Positions 37,402 to 49,480 are shown, counted from the stretch's first letter. The stretch: DNA of 64,000 nt from Phaseolus vulgaris (GCF_000499845.2 NC_023757.2:2328118-2392117); one strand, 5' to 3'. Translations and numbers: made by a program. Notes: a model not told the origin generated them from the letters alone.

Positions 37402-37589
37402 TGTAAGATATAATTGTTTATGTTTTTGTAAAGTTTACAGTAAAATTTAATGTCGTCAATTATATTTTTACTTTATTATCATTTCTAGGTATCACCATAC
37501 TGTCCACCATCATCTCTTCCTCTTCCTGCACCATCATTGGTTGATAGGAGGAGATGATGGTGACAACATAATAGGCACGTTGTTGGTCT

Positions 37590-37860
37590 TATATAATAGG
37601 CACCAGATTATGTAATCCGGTACAGTTCATTGTTTTAAATAATTCCAAATTATATTATCTGGTTTAAGTATTTAAGAAATTTCGAATTACCTAATCCGAA
37701 TTAGGTACTTAAGTAATTCTGAATTACATAATGTGGTTTAGGTTTACAATATGTTTCCTTCCGAATTACATAATCTGGTATGGACATGGTGTATTTAGGG
37801 TTTCAGACTACGTAATCCGGTTTGGTAGTGTTGTCCAGTTAAGTTGTAATCTGGAGTTGC
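37590..37860. repeat. Array of degenerate palindromic words around TTACGTAATCCGG
   Basis: Six or seven variants: GATTATGTAATCCGGT (37606), ATTATCTGGTTT (37656), ATTACCTAATCCG (37686), ATTACATAATGTGG (37723), ATTACATAATCTGG (37766), GACTACGTAATCCGG (37806) and GTAATCTGG (37845). The core is a near-palindrome. Possible transposase or transcription-factor sites, or a decayed minisatellite. Confidence 0.6.
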
Positions 37861-38227
37861 AATTTATGTGTTTTGCACCACCATTGCAAAAAAAAACCTT
37901 CTTTTTCACTTTCGAAAAAAATGTGAAACAACTTTAATTTTAATCTTTTTACTGAAGGACATTTTTTATATTTTAAAAGTTGATGGAGGGGCCAGAAGAA
38001 ATCATGGAGGTGCGGCAAGAAACTGTCAAAGATGAAGGCTTTTGCTTCTTGCACTATATCAATTTGCATGCCATTTTTTTCCCTCAGATTCTCTCATTGC
38101 ACTCACATAAAAAGAAACCATTCACCTTCATTTTTGTTTTTGTTACCATTGTTTAGGCCTAGGATGCATTTCTTTTATATACAGCAGTTTTGCTTCCTTA
38201 AAAACAAAGAAAAACCTGAGTCCTTTA

Positions 38228-40656
38228 GACTGGCCCATCAGTTTCACTATTTGCCACTTCCAGTTTTTATATCTAGACCGCTTCTAGAAAAAGCCTAGGC
38301 CCATTCGGCTGGCCCAGAAGTTTAGTTATTTGCCACTCATGATTTTATATCTGCACAATCCTTTTTAAAAAGCCTAGATCCATTCATCTCGCCCAGTATC
38401 TTTACTATTTACCACTCTCAATTTCATTTATACACCCACCAGATTTTATTTTATTTAAAAAAGGTTTGAGCTAGTTAATTCGGCCCAACGTTTTTGCTAT
38501 TTGCCACCATTTTTCTATACACAATCACCAACATTTTTCATGTGAAAATTAAATTAATAAATAAATAGAAATATTATTTTGACTCTACGCCTAAATGAAT
38601 TTTAGATATCTATGAGACCACATGCATCATCTGATATTTAATTAGATTGTTTGAGTATTTTCATAATCGTTTACACCATATAATACCTTTTCTCATAAAA
38701 AAATTAAAAAAATTGTTCTCTTTGAATAAAATTCACGCAAATAGTCAATACTATAGGTGTATAGTTTACACTAATGAAATCTGGACTTTTGTCAATCTGC
38801 TAAAAGGCAAAGTGATCATAGGAGTTAAATGAGTTTTCATAAACAAGTTGGATGAGCAATGTAAGGTTGTAAGAAACAAGCTAAACTTTAGCCAAAAGAT
38901 ACTCACAACATAAAGGTATAGATTACATAGAAAGATATGTTTTTGTAGCACATTTAAAAAGTCCATCATTATCAATTTTTAGAAACTCAATAAAACTGCT
39001 CCAATAAAAACTTTCAAAGTTGTAGACGATCAACTAGGCATATCATACTCATATGATAAAGAGTTTTGTCTCACAATTTCAAGATAATGCTAAAAAATCA
39101 CAGAAAATAATGAAAGAAAAATAAGTTCAGACATAAAAAACATCAAGATTACAGATAAAAAGTGATATATACAAATGCAAAGAGTCAGGTCACTTCATAT
39201 CATAATGTCCTAAATAGCTAAACAAGGACAAAAACAAAAAGAATAAATTATTCAAGATCATGAAATCTTTCATGTAACTTAAGAAAAACCATTTGATAAT
39301 ACCTTGATTCATTATAGATTTAGAAACTGGGAAGGAAGAAGCTCATATGGCCTTCAAGGCAAATAAATCATACAATGCATCATCTAATGACTCAAATGAA
39401 GAGGTAAAATTTAATATGTTACACATGCTGATGAGAATCAAAACGATGCTATTAATAGGAGGAATGGTCAAGGACCAAAATACTTGAAGTTCTTCTTATT
39501 AGTATTCTTAATAGGGAGGCCCAAGCCCAAGAAGCCCAAGTCATCCCATGAGGGGCAAGGCCAAACATTAAATAAATGAGCATCATTGGATGACTCTTCT
39601 TGTAATTACTCTTGTATAGTTTTAGGAAGTGTGGATATTAAATAAGGAGTATGAATATACAAAATAAAGTCACATTGTCCATGTGACTTAGGGGGATGGT
39701 GTATGAGTACTTTAGGAGCTGCCAAAACTAGAAAAGAGGTCACACCTTCCTCATGTCTAGCTAGGCGCCGAATTTGAGTTTCATTTAGGAGGGAATTCTG
39801 AATTTGTGTAGCTTTTCATTTCATCCCTCTAAAGTTATAAATAAAAGTGTTTGCTCTTTGTAAACACAAGTTGAAAGTTGAATTTTAAGTAAAGAAACTC
39901 TACTCAAATTGAGAGAGAGCTTTCTGAGATTTGATCTCCTTCCTAATCTTGTGTGCTTTTGGAGGGTACAAGTGGCGACAATCACACACTCATCTTGGAG
40001 CTTTCACCACCAAGTGGCGTGTTCCTATCCAACTCCATCTCATTCAAATCTTCATCCAATTAAGTTATCCTTCCTTTCATCTTCATTTCCATGTTTTAGC
40101 AAATTTCAATCGGTAGCTTTGTTCCTATGCTTTGTTCTTTGTTTTTAATCGGTTCAATTTGTTCCTTTAATGATTTCAATCAGTAGAATGTATTCCTTGT
40201 TCAATTCTGGTATATCTTCTATTTCTATGCCATAATTGTGTTTTTACTTGTGTTCATTTGTTGATCTTGCTTTCCTTTCCATTTCCGCCCTATATTTGTG
40301 TGTAAGGATATGACACTCACGATTCTTATGAGTTTGGCTCTTCATTTGGAAGGCAATGTCCTCCATTGACTTGTCCTTAAGCCTCCTTAATGTGTTGTAT
40401 CTTGTCTTGTGTCAATTCAATTCATATCACATGCTTATGAGGCTTTTTATAATACTTCCAAATTCATAAAAGCCTTCAAAAATATAAAAAGGAATTTCTA
40501 AAGTGTTTCCAAAGAGCTTGAGAAAGTGAAAAAGATTTCTAAACTGTTTGATGACATTCTAAATGAAAATCTTGGGCTTCCATCTAAAAATAAAAAGTTA
40601 TGTGAAGAGAACAAGGATATGAAACAAAGACTTGAAACTCTAACTACTAATTCAAA
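38228..40656 (+). mobile_element. Duplicated TE block, copy B: subterminal repeats, copia RT piece, copia gag piece
   Basis: Collinear with copy A (29346-30718). After the terminal repeat region comes NEIWTFVNLLKGKVIIGVK at 38775-38830, the start of copia reverse transcriptase. Then a gag part with zinc-knuckle remnant CKESGHFIS*CPK (near 39176), an EEAHMAFKANKSYNASS-like stretch, and KxKLCEENKDMKQRLETL. The 1001-bp insertion at 39429-40429 splits the gag part. A further gag-like frame follows at 40673-40912 (KSLDILLRKSRRPHDKSKIGYEGK), typical of the end of copia gag. Many stops; not functional. Confidence 0.75.
39429..40429 (+). mobile_element. Solo LTR (1001 bp) with 5-bp target duplication CATGC
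   Basis: Begins TGATGAGAATC and ends CATATCA, flanked by CATGC at 39424-39428 and 40430-40434. Copy A of the surrounding block shows the uninterrupted site. A TATA-like TTATAAATAAAAGTG near 39834 followed by a leader fits an LTR promoter. No primer site, polypurine tract or coding sequence is inside, so an LTR left by recombination is the simplest reading. The superfamily is not determined. Confidence 0.8.
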
Positions 40657-41225
40657 ATACTAAAAAAAGAAAATGCTTTTGAAAAATGAAAGTATTGTAA
40701 AAATGCACAAAGTAGACAAAGATAAAAAGATCATATATGGTCTACTATATGAGAATGCTTCATTAAAGAAAGTCATGTCCCAATTTGTTATAGTTGGGAA
40801 ATCTCTAGATATTTTACTAAGAAAATCAAGGAGACCCCATGATAAATCTAAGATTGGATATGAAGGAAAGTCTCATAGTAAAACACATGCATCTAAATAT
40901 GTAAATATGTAGTATTGAAAATTACAATAGAAGTTTGATGATAAATATGGGCTATAGTTATATAAATTAATTCATTTTATATTAATTAATAATAGAGATT
41001 TAAATTTTTTACAATCGAAATTACATGAAAACTTTGCACTACAACTTCACTAAATTTTAGTTGCATCATTTCATATCAATTGATCTTAAGGATCTAAAAT
41101 GAGTCCCTTGAGGCTTGAATTGAATTATGGCACTTCAACTGAGACAACAATATAAACAACAAAGAAACAATATGTAAATCAATATTATTTTCCTGAATCC
41201 TTGATCTACAGTGAAGTCTCTATGC
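40657..41225. other. End of copia gag remnant and 3' flank of the ABCG gene
   Basis: The copia-type frame runs to 40912. The remainder to the ABCG stop codon should include that gene's 3' UTR (minus strand); no clear poly(A) signal was singled out. Confidence 0.4.
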
Positions 41226-44200
41226 TCAATGATATAGCCCCTTCCTCAGAGCTAGATATGCCACAACTCTATATCCAATCAACATTATAGTCAACACAAC
41301 CACATCTTTCCACAAATTATCAAGCCCTAGACACTTTATGGCAGGAAAGTCTCTGATCTTACAATGTAAGCCATGTCCACACTCATAGACTTCATTTACT
41401 GAGTATTGCACTCCTGCAAGAAGCTTATAGCAATAGTGACTGAAAGAGATGTACTTCAACCAAGATATAAAGAATGGAATTTTTTGAATGTAGTAACCCC
41501 CAGCTAAAAGAAACACCAGCATGGTCACTGAGGCTAAGGTTGTGGCTTGTTTGACATCAATCAGAATGGCCCCAAGTGCAAGGCCTATTCCTTGAGAAAC
41601 TAGCACATTGAAAAGCATGATCAAGAGAGTAAACACAAACGTAACTAGGGAAGGCTTGAGACCTTCCATCCAATAAGATATTGTTACAAAGATTGTAGGA
41701 AGCACAAGCTCCATTGGTAAGTCCCCAACTGTCCTGGCAACATAGTATGAGGATAAATGGTACATTCCTGATGATCTTTCTTTTATCAACATTGGTCGGT
41801 CAAGAGGAAAAGCAAATATGGCATTGAAGAGAGGGAAAAAACCCCAGAAGATGGAGAAGAAGAATAGCAGACCTACCTGTTACAAGGATATAAACATTGT
41901 TATGAGTTAGTAATTTGGATTGCGTTGTTAAGTGAGATTTGGAGACATATGAATAATTATTTATTCAACGGAGGAGTGGTAGACTATTCTAATGAAATTT
42001 TGTCCTTCACACAGGTTAAAGTTTGATCTTTGATCTCATCAAAGGTACCTTCAGCAAGTTTCTCATTCTCTGATTGGTACATAGAACTCCTGGTATGTAT
42101 GTACCCAATTAATAGTTATTAATAGAGTGGCGGGGTTGGTCTTTAAATTTTAAGTTGTTTTTAACTAGTTGTGGCAGGGTAGACAGTCAGGATTTTTTTG
42201 AAGTATATGTCTTTTTGCTTTGAAAGAGGGTTGTACTACCCTTAAAGTAGATTACATTTATTATTTTTTTTCCTGATAAAAAAAATGTTGTTATCACCTT
42301 CTAATTTTTAGTATTTGAACAAGTAATTTAATGAGCTTTGGATAATACTCTTAACACCGTTACTAACAGGTTGACAATGTTCCTATTAAGTCTGCTGCAA
42401 AATTCTTGCCTTATTTGATAATTTAACAATCACTATAAATTTTTTTAACAATGATTCAAAGTTAAAGTTAATAGAGGTAAAATACATTAAATTTGCTTGT
42501 CTAGGGACTAAAACTCACCATTATTATGCTTAACATCTAAACAGTACAATTTTTAGTAATTTTTTCCTAATTAATATTAATTGATTTTTGAATTCTTACA
42601 AAAATAAGAACAGGTTCAAGAGAGAATATATATACCTGGTCTTGTATCTGTGAGGGATCAGAATGCCACCATAGAAGTCCTGAGAGGATTGAGACAGACA
42701 AGACTTGGAAAATTCTTAGGCTAGAGTAAGATTCATGTCTCCTCTCTTTCAAACCTCTCTTAAGCAGAACCATGAATTGTTCCCACCAGCTAGTGGTCCA
42801 TTGGTTCTCAGAACCTACCAAACATTCATTTAAAGATAATTTACTCATTCAGTCATGGTATATTGATACAATACAAAGATTATACCATAAAACTTCACTT
42901 ACTTCCAAATGTTCTTGAAGCAAAAAAGGCTAGTTCTCTGTGATTTTGTTGAATCTCTTGTTTTAGAAGAGGATATACATTCTTCTTATACGATGAAACT
43001 AGGAATTGTTTGATTGAAGCTTGATCCTCATGCTGATCTAAATGTTCATCTTCTTTGACATCAACAACTACACCTACAGAGCACAGGATGTGAAGAATTA
43101 AAAGGGGTCATTGCATGTCTCACTTGAGGTTCAATCCATGTCATGTTTTGTATCTTCATGACCAAACTCATGAAAATCATGATCTAAGATTCTTCCAATA
43201 TCATAACTTAATATCTTGTTTACATTGTAAGAAATTAAGCTTAATTAATTATTCATTAAATTCACACTAACATAGTGCCTAAATGATCATCAATTATAAA
43301 CCTTTAAAATGCATGCACAATAAATTGGTTTACTTTTAGAAACAAAAAAATATAAGTGCTCGAAAAAGGTATAAGGAGCAAAAAATGTATATGAATTCTA
43401 AGAAATAAATTTTATTAAACAGAACCTTAGTTCAATGAATGAAATCTAAATTTAAATTATTCAACATGAGTCTCTCTCCGTAGTTCTATAGAATAAATTT
43501 ATATAAAGTATCATTTTCCTAAATGATAAAGACAAAAAATAAACACTTACACTAGAAAAATAAAATAAAATATCTTAAAACAGAATAACAACTAACTTAT
43601 GATTGAAAAGAAAGAAATAAAGAAAAATACTATTGATATTACAAAAAGGTAGAGAGAAACAATAGAATGGGAGATTGTTATAAAAAAAATATATAATAGG
43701 AATAGTATATCTAGAAAGTGAGTGTGTTTTGTTTTATATGGTGTTAAAGAATATTTTTCATCTAAAGTATAACATTTGAAAGGAAAGAGATTCTTTTAAC
43801 ACCAATCATCAATGAAAAATATATATTTTACAAACACTTATATTAATATAATAATATTTTTAATTAAAAAATAAAATAAAATAAAATATTAATTTATTGA
43901 AATATGAAAGGAATGTTTTAACTTTGACAATGTTAACATATCAGCGTCCCATTTGAAATTCTTATATACATATTGTTGTTTTTTTAGTTTATTTCTGGTT
44001 GTGATTTTTAACAAAAGTTAGTTTTGAGTAGTGAGTTGGAAGGAGATGAATATAAAGATTGTTTCAAAAAAAAATTTTATCATTATTTTGATATACTTTT
44101 TAGATTGTTTCAAATTACACTTTTCAAATAAAGGTTATCAAATGTAAAGAAGTGTCAAATTATCATTGTTTTTTTTATATTATCTTTTTATGTATATATT

Positions 44201-45845
44201 ATCTATTAATAATAAAAAAAATTCATTTAAAATTCTAAACCTTAATCTTTAAATTCTAAACTTGCTTCCATGTCACTTTAACAAACAAGGTCAAGTAGAA
44301 AATCAGCTGGGTTGATGAAACAATTGAAATTCTTAAATTTTAGGTGAAATGACTTACCATTAGCAAGGTCAAGTAGAAAATCAGCTGGGTTGATGAAACT
44401 GAAAGTGGGCACAAACCCAATGGAGTCAAGATAATTCATGGCCTGAGATGCTTGCCCGGTGAAAATCGGGCACCCCTCCGACAGCAGCAACACCTTATCA
44501 AACATCCAAAACAACCTGCTCGAAGGTTGGTGAATGGTGGTCACCACCGTCCGACCACTTCGGGCAAGACCATGAAGCATTGCCACGATGCGTTGGGCAG
44601 TGGTGGAGTCCAACCCCGATGTCGGCTCATCAAGCAACAACAAACTTGGGTTTACCAACATCTCCTGTCCTATGCTCACCCGCTTTCGCTCGCCGCCTGA
44701 AATCCCCCGAAAAAAGGCGGCGCCGCCACCAACGCGGCTGTTTCGGCACTGCGACAACCCCAGTTCCCCAATAATCATTTCAGCCTGCTCCATTTTCTCT
44801 TCCCTTGTCAAACTCTTTGGAAGTTTCAACATGGCGGCGTAACCTAGAGTCTCGATCACAGTGAGGTGAGGGTACAAGACATCGTCTTGGGACACAAACC
44901 CTATGTTGCGCCTCATGGAGCTGGAGAAAGGGTGGTTGTTGTACGTTACGGCGCCGGAGAGTTTTCCGGCGAGACGGCCGGCGAGGGCAGTGAGTAAAGT
45001 GGTCTTGCCACTCCCTGAGGGACCCAACATTGCCATTACCTCCCCTGGCCCCACCATTCCACTCACACCATTCAACACTGTTCTTGTGTGCTTTGGTTTT
45101 TGAGAAGATACACAACCATTCTTCTCCCTTCCGAAAGTTATGCTGTAGGAAACATCCTCAAACTACATGCAAAAACATTACAACGTTAGATCAACTAAAT
45201 CAGCATATTAATTAACTAACCCACTAAGCAAAACACGTTATATATTGATTAATTACATGCCAATTCAATCACTTCAATGGTTTAACATATAAACATTTTT
45301 CACATATGGTTTCACATTCATACACATTGACTATGTAAAAAAAAGTTACACTCTCAACCGATCAAATATCATGCTAAGTATGTTTGACCAGATAAAAATC
45401 AACAAATTTATGTTCTACACTGTTTGTGAGAAGATGAAAATTTGCAAATTATTTGTATTGTCCGTAAATATATTGGTTACTCTTATTTTGAAAAATAAAG
45501 TTTTTAGAAATAAAGTGTTCCTATGTCGTTCCATTTGAGTTATTTTAAGGAAATATTTTCTTCATTTTCGCAGCTTAAGTGAGAAAAGATGGTATTTTTA
45601 AATTTTTTTCTGATTTGAAAAGAATTGATGAGTACTTTGAGGGTAACGGGGCGAAGGGATTGACGAAGAACAGAAAATCTTGGTGGTGGAATATTTGACT
45701 GTGGGTGTTGGTGAGAATGATTGTTGTTGTGAATGTGATTGGCGGCGGAGGAAGATGGTTCGGCGTGGACGGAGCTGTTTTCCGGGAGGTTGGGGACGGC
45801 CGGAATGTCAGGTGTAACAGCGTTTTCTTGCTGAGGGGGCATCAT
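41226..45845 (-). CDS. ABCG21: ABCG half-transporter (WBC type), ABCG21/ABCG14-like, complete
   Basis: ATP-driven plasma-membrane exporter subunit that works as a dimer. Exons (minus strand): 45845-45636, 45162-44358, 43073-42903, 42814-42636 and 41876-41226. All introns are GT-AG, phases fit, giving 671 residues, the usual length of this group. Visible landmarks: Walker A GPSGSGKT (117-124), Q-loop Q162, signature ISGGE (224-228), Walker B LLLLDEP with D248/E249, and H-loop H281. A linker follows, then a membrane domain from about residue 420 ([57 protein letters not shown]). The N-terminus MMPPQQ... with SVLRQSLRP recalls ABCG21, while [10 protein letters not shown] near the C-terminus recalls ABCG14, a cytokinin exporter. 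So the paralogue call is tentative and the substrate unknown. GGGAAFFRG just before the signature is slightly longer than in relatives I recall. Confidence 0.92.
42125..42288 (+). mobile_element. LINE 3' tail in ABCG intron 4
   Basis: Contains GAGGGTTGTACTACCCTTAAAGTAG followed by TTTATTATTTTTTTTCCTGATAAAAAAAATG, the decayed 3' signature of the window's LINE family. Antisense to the gene and inside the 759-bp intron 41877-42635. Confidence 0.55.
44286..44399. repeat. 36-bp perfect direct repeat: ABCG exon 2 end copied into intron 2
   Basis: Positions 44364-44399 (exon 2, coding [11 protein letters not shown]) are repeated identically at 44286-44321 in the intron, 78 bases away. The intron copy stops before the splice donor, so it lacks the GTAAGT of the real exon end. 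The rest of intron 2 (43074-44357) is A+T-rich without recognised repeats. Confidence 0.9.
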
Positions 45846-45941
45846 CGGAGATTAATTTGATGGTTTGTGTGAAGAAAATGAAGGTGGAGAAGAAGAGTGA
45901 GATGAGAGAAGAAACACACAAAGGAGTGAAGGAAGGGTGAC

Positions 45942-45952
45942 AATATATAAAG
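45942..45952 (-). promoter_or_regulatory. Putative TATA box of the ABCG gene
   Basis: The minus strand reads CTTTATATATTG about 100 bases upstream of the ATG at 45845, followed by an A/C-rich leader. Position and sequence are typical of a plant core promoter. Confidence 0.55.
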
Positions 45953-46813
45953 ATTAGGAAAGAGACCCACCTAACTACCCTTCTTGTGTTTTATTTCTAT
46001 TTTTATTTAAAAAACTAAATAAAAAATCATTAATTATAAGGAATTATAGTGTTAGATAAATAATGTTTCCTATTTTTATATTTTTCTAAATACTTTTCTC
46101 TTTTACAAATTTAAGGTTTAAAAACTTGTTCTTGTTTTGTATTGCTGTGGAGCAACACTTATTTTTATTGATGATTAACCTTTAATTATTACAAAATTTT
46201 AGTACAAATTTTCTTTCTACCTATTTAAAAAAAAAATGTAAATCGTACTTAAGAATATCGTGTTTAGTTTCACTCGAATTAATTATTTGATTTAATTATT
46301 TTTCTTAAAAATCACTAATGGTGTTTTTTTTTATAAATTTTGATTGGTAAAGATATGATTAGCATAGGATAACGTGACACTTTTAAATTATAATATTAAT
46401 GAATATAAATTAATTTATCTTTTTTTTCTCACACAAAATATTTTCAAGAATTAAACATTGCAGTATCTTTTGCTTATAAAATAATTGTGACCATTTTTTT
46501 ATTAGTGAGTCTTTTGATTCCAAATATCGAGGCTTCAATGATGAAGAAGAAAAGCTTACGTAATGACTAAAAAGGAATAGCAACAGAAACATGATTTATC
46601 TAGTTTTGAAAAGTAATTTTAGTTGTGTAACTTTAATCTACTTTTCTTCATCTAAAACCTCTGTTTAATTTTCTTTTATATGAATCTTAATATAACGGAA
46701 TACTTATATGCATGGTGCACGAAGCTAAATTTAATAAAATATAATATCTAATAACCTTTTATCATAGAAATAAAGTAATAATAATATATGAAAAAATTTA
46801 TATAACTTAATCA
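45953..46813. other. Upstream flank of the ABCG gene, otherwise featureless
   Basis: Promoter-side and intergenic A+T-rich DNA; no element recognised. Confidence 0.4.
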
Positions 46814-47176
46814 CACTAAAATAAAAATCAATTTTTAGAAATTAAAATAATTAATTACAATAATAATTAAATTAAAAATTATTTTAAAAACTAAAAAAAA
46901 TAATTTTTAAATTAATTTCTATTATTGTTAAATAGTTTCTAAATTGATATCTAATTAACAACCAAGTTTCAACTACCAATTATTTAATTTTTAAATTTGG
47001 TAGAAAAAAATTTGATTGCTAATTAGATACCAATTTATAAACTATTTAACAATAATAAAAATTAATTCTTTTTTTAAAATTTAAAATAATTTCTAATTTA
47101 ATTATAATTTAATTACTATTATAAGTAATTATTTTAGTTTTTAAAAATTAGTTTATTTTTCATTGTTATTTTAATC
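46814..47176. mobile_element. Diverged palindromic CACTA-type MITE (family A)
   Basis: The left end CACTAAAATAAAAATCAATTT and internal words TTTCTATTATTGTTAAATAG and GCTAATTAGATACCAATTT identify the family. Many C/G to A/T changes suggest age and methylation-driven decay. Confidence 0.65.
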
Positions 47177-48951
47177 AAATAACATATATTTACTTGTATA
47201 AAGAAATAAGAGTGTGGTATTTGGCATTAGCAACGTGTAAGGAAGTGTTTGGTAAAATTCCAGTCTTTTTTTATGCAAAGAAGTGATTGAAGATATTTTA
47301 AATGGCAGTGAAAGTAAAACCAAACAAAGCACAGGGGACCCTACAACTTGGATTTGATCATATCCACTAGTACTTAAAGGATGCAAGAATAACAAAATCA
47401 TTTTTTGTAACAGTTAAAATAATGGAAAAGTGTTGGTTAGTAGTAAAAGTTGGTAAAGTTGCTAAGATTTTTGCATCCTTGCCTCATCATATGCTTTGCT
47501 AGCTTAGACTTTTTGATACTTCTTTTTAAAATATCTCACAATTCAATAAAAAAATACATTTATTTATAACTGTAATATAATTTTTTTTATCAGTAAAAAA
47601 AATTTAAATATAAATCAGTTTAAGGATAGTCTAATCCTTACACAAAACAACTCATTACAAAAGAGAGACGTAAGTTTATCAAAAATTGTGAACTCAAAAT
47701 CATCCTAAATAACTGAAGGAAAGACATGTTGGTGTATTAGAATATAATTTTTCTTTAATAACTTTGATATGGTACAATATAATTTTAAAATTATTTTATT
47801 TTAATAAAAAATATTTTTCTATCTTTAATTATAATAAAAATGTCATATCAATTTTTTTTAATTTATTTTTTACTTTATGTCATTATTGAAGCATTAGTAT
47901 TTCTATTTCAACCAATATTTCAACAATAACTTTTAGAAAAAAAAAATTATATTTGACTTTTTGATAAATTAAAATTAATTTATACACAAAGTATACAACT
48001 TTGTAAAATTTTATTCTAATTTTTATATAAATTAATTTTATGTTATAAAAAATTGTATGATTTTTATTTTAGGTTTTTCTTTATAAAGTTATTATGAAGA
48101 AAATTGTCAAAATATATTCAATGAATTTGAATTCTCAACTTGTTTCATTAAATTTGAGAGCAAAATCATATCTCAAGATCAACAAGTGGTATCAAGTTCA
48201 TTTGTTTAACCTATATATAATATCATAAATTAATTAGATATAATTTTCAAAATGAATATTAAAATAATTAAATTTATACTTTTTAAATTTACTTCATGCA
48301 ATATTTTCTAATTTCATTTAAAATTAGACCAAAAAGTATTCCTTCTGAGTTGAAAGCATTAGAATTTGAATAACATTCCTTTTTTATTGCCTCGATCCCT
48401 TCTTTTGAGTAAATTACTAATTAGTTATTCTTTAGAAGCATGAAATTAATATTTATAATTATATTTATTAGTATGAAATTAATACGATACTTAAAGTTAG
48501 TGACTATAGTTTTTTTATGTGTTTCACGTATTGATAACTTTACACCACTAATTCACAAAATTAATAATGTTAAACTTAATATAATTTGTTATTAATCAAA
48601 ACAACTTATAAAGTAAGAAACCTTTAGTGACCAAATTGATTCATTTCACATTATAAATGAATCAATTCACTGCTGGTGGTTTTATAATTTAAATTAATAA
48701 ATAATTATCAAATTTAAGGATTACATTTATTTATTTTATAACTTTACTGGCGTAATCGAGTAATTAATAGTTATAATTTCAAGAAGTAATTTGATGTACC
48801 TGCTAAAGAAAAAAATAATAATAATAATAAAAAAATATATATATATATATATATATATATTCCTTAGTTTTTATAAGATTATTATTATTATTATTATTAT
48901 TCAATCACAATTTATCATCACATCCTTTATATTAATTATTTAGAAATTAGT
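47177..48951. other. Intergenic with a LINE-tail remnant and TA/TTA microsatellites
   Basis: 47581-47660 (minus) has the T-run/ATCAGTAAAAA and TAATCCTTACACAAAAC words of LINE 3' ends. A (TA)n tract lies at about 48834-48861 and a (TTA)n run at 48880-48900. No genes. Confidence 0.4.
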
Positions 48952-49330
48952 GTAAGTAATCGATGGAATGTTTGTCTTAATTAGTGTGGAAAAATTAGGT
49001 TTACGGTTACTCATATTTTTCGTGAAGGAAATACGTGTGCTAATAAGTTAGCTAATTTAAGATTTTTTCATAGAGAATCTTTTCTTTGGTATAATAGGCT
49101 TCCACATTGTCTGTTTTTAGAATTATTTATGAATAGGTATAGTCTACCTATGTATCGTTTTTGTTAACATATGGGTTTTGGTCTAGTCCCCCATATTTTT
49201 GTTTTTTTTTATTTAATAATATTTTTTTCATGTGATGGTAAATGATTGTTGTTACTTGATGTGTCAGCCTAGCTGAGTTCTTAAGTGACATAGTGATGCC
49301 TAACATGAAAACTTTTATTTTAAATTTTTT
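48952..49330 (+). pseudogene. LINE RNase H domain end with 3' UTR
   Basis: Reads THIFREGNTCANKLANL, then FHRESFLWYNRLPHCLFL and MNRYSLPMYRFC followed by a stop: the C-terminus of the RNase H domain carried by plant L1-type LINEs. The 3' UTR words ATGTGTCAGCCTAGCTGAG and CATAGTGATGCCTAACATG match the copy at 13330-13660. 5' truncated. Confidence 0.8.
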
Positions 49331-49480
49331 TTTTTTTTTTAAGAGAGTGAAAACTAGGTTAGTATATATAACTATTAAACTAAATATGATAAAAAAAAAC
49401 ACTTTTTTGCAACACACTCTATGTTTTGGCTTGAAATTTTATTTTACTCTCAGAAAATATATTTTAGAAGCGTAAGTATT

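Larger units (their letters stand above)
36674..38645 (+). mobile_element. DNA-transposon-like element with ~170-190 bp terminal inverted repeats
   Basis: Left end 36674-36863 and right end 38454-38645 are inverted copies at high identity. Shared words include GCATGTGGTC, AGATATCTAAAATTCATTTA, GTTGGTGATTGTGTATAG and GGTGGCAAATAGCAAAAACG. The right side also carries four CTATTTGCCAC-type subterminal repeats about 79-93 bp apart (38247, 38326, 38405, 38498). Inside lie AT-hook exons and an array of TTACGTAATCCGG-like words. Long TIRs suggest a Mutator-like or unclassified element. No clean target duplication was found, and the right-end sequence also occurs at 29.35-29.72 kb. Confidence 0.65.

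Noticed and set aside
44452..45215. Several plus-strand open frames of 60-84 codons
   Set aside because: They are antisense to ABCG exon 2 and exist only because that exon is GC-rich and stop-poor on both strands.
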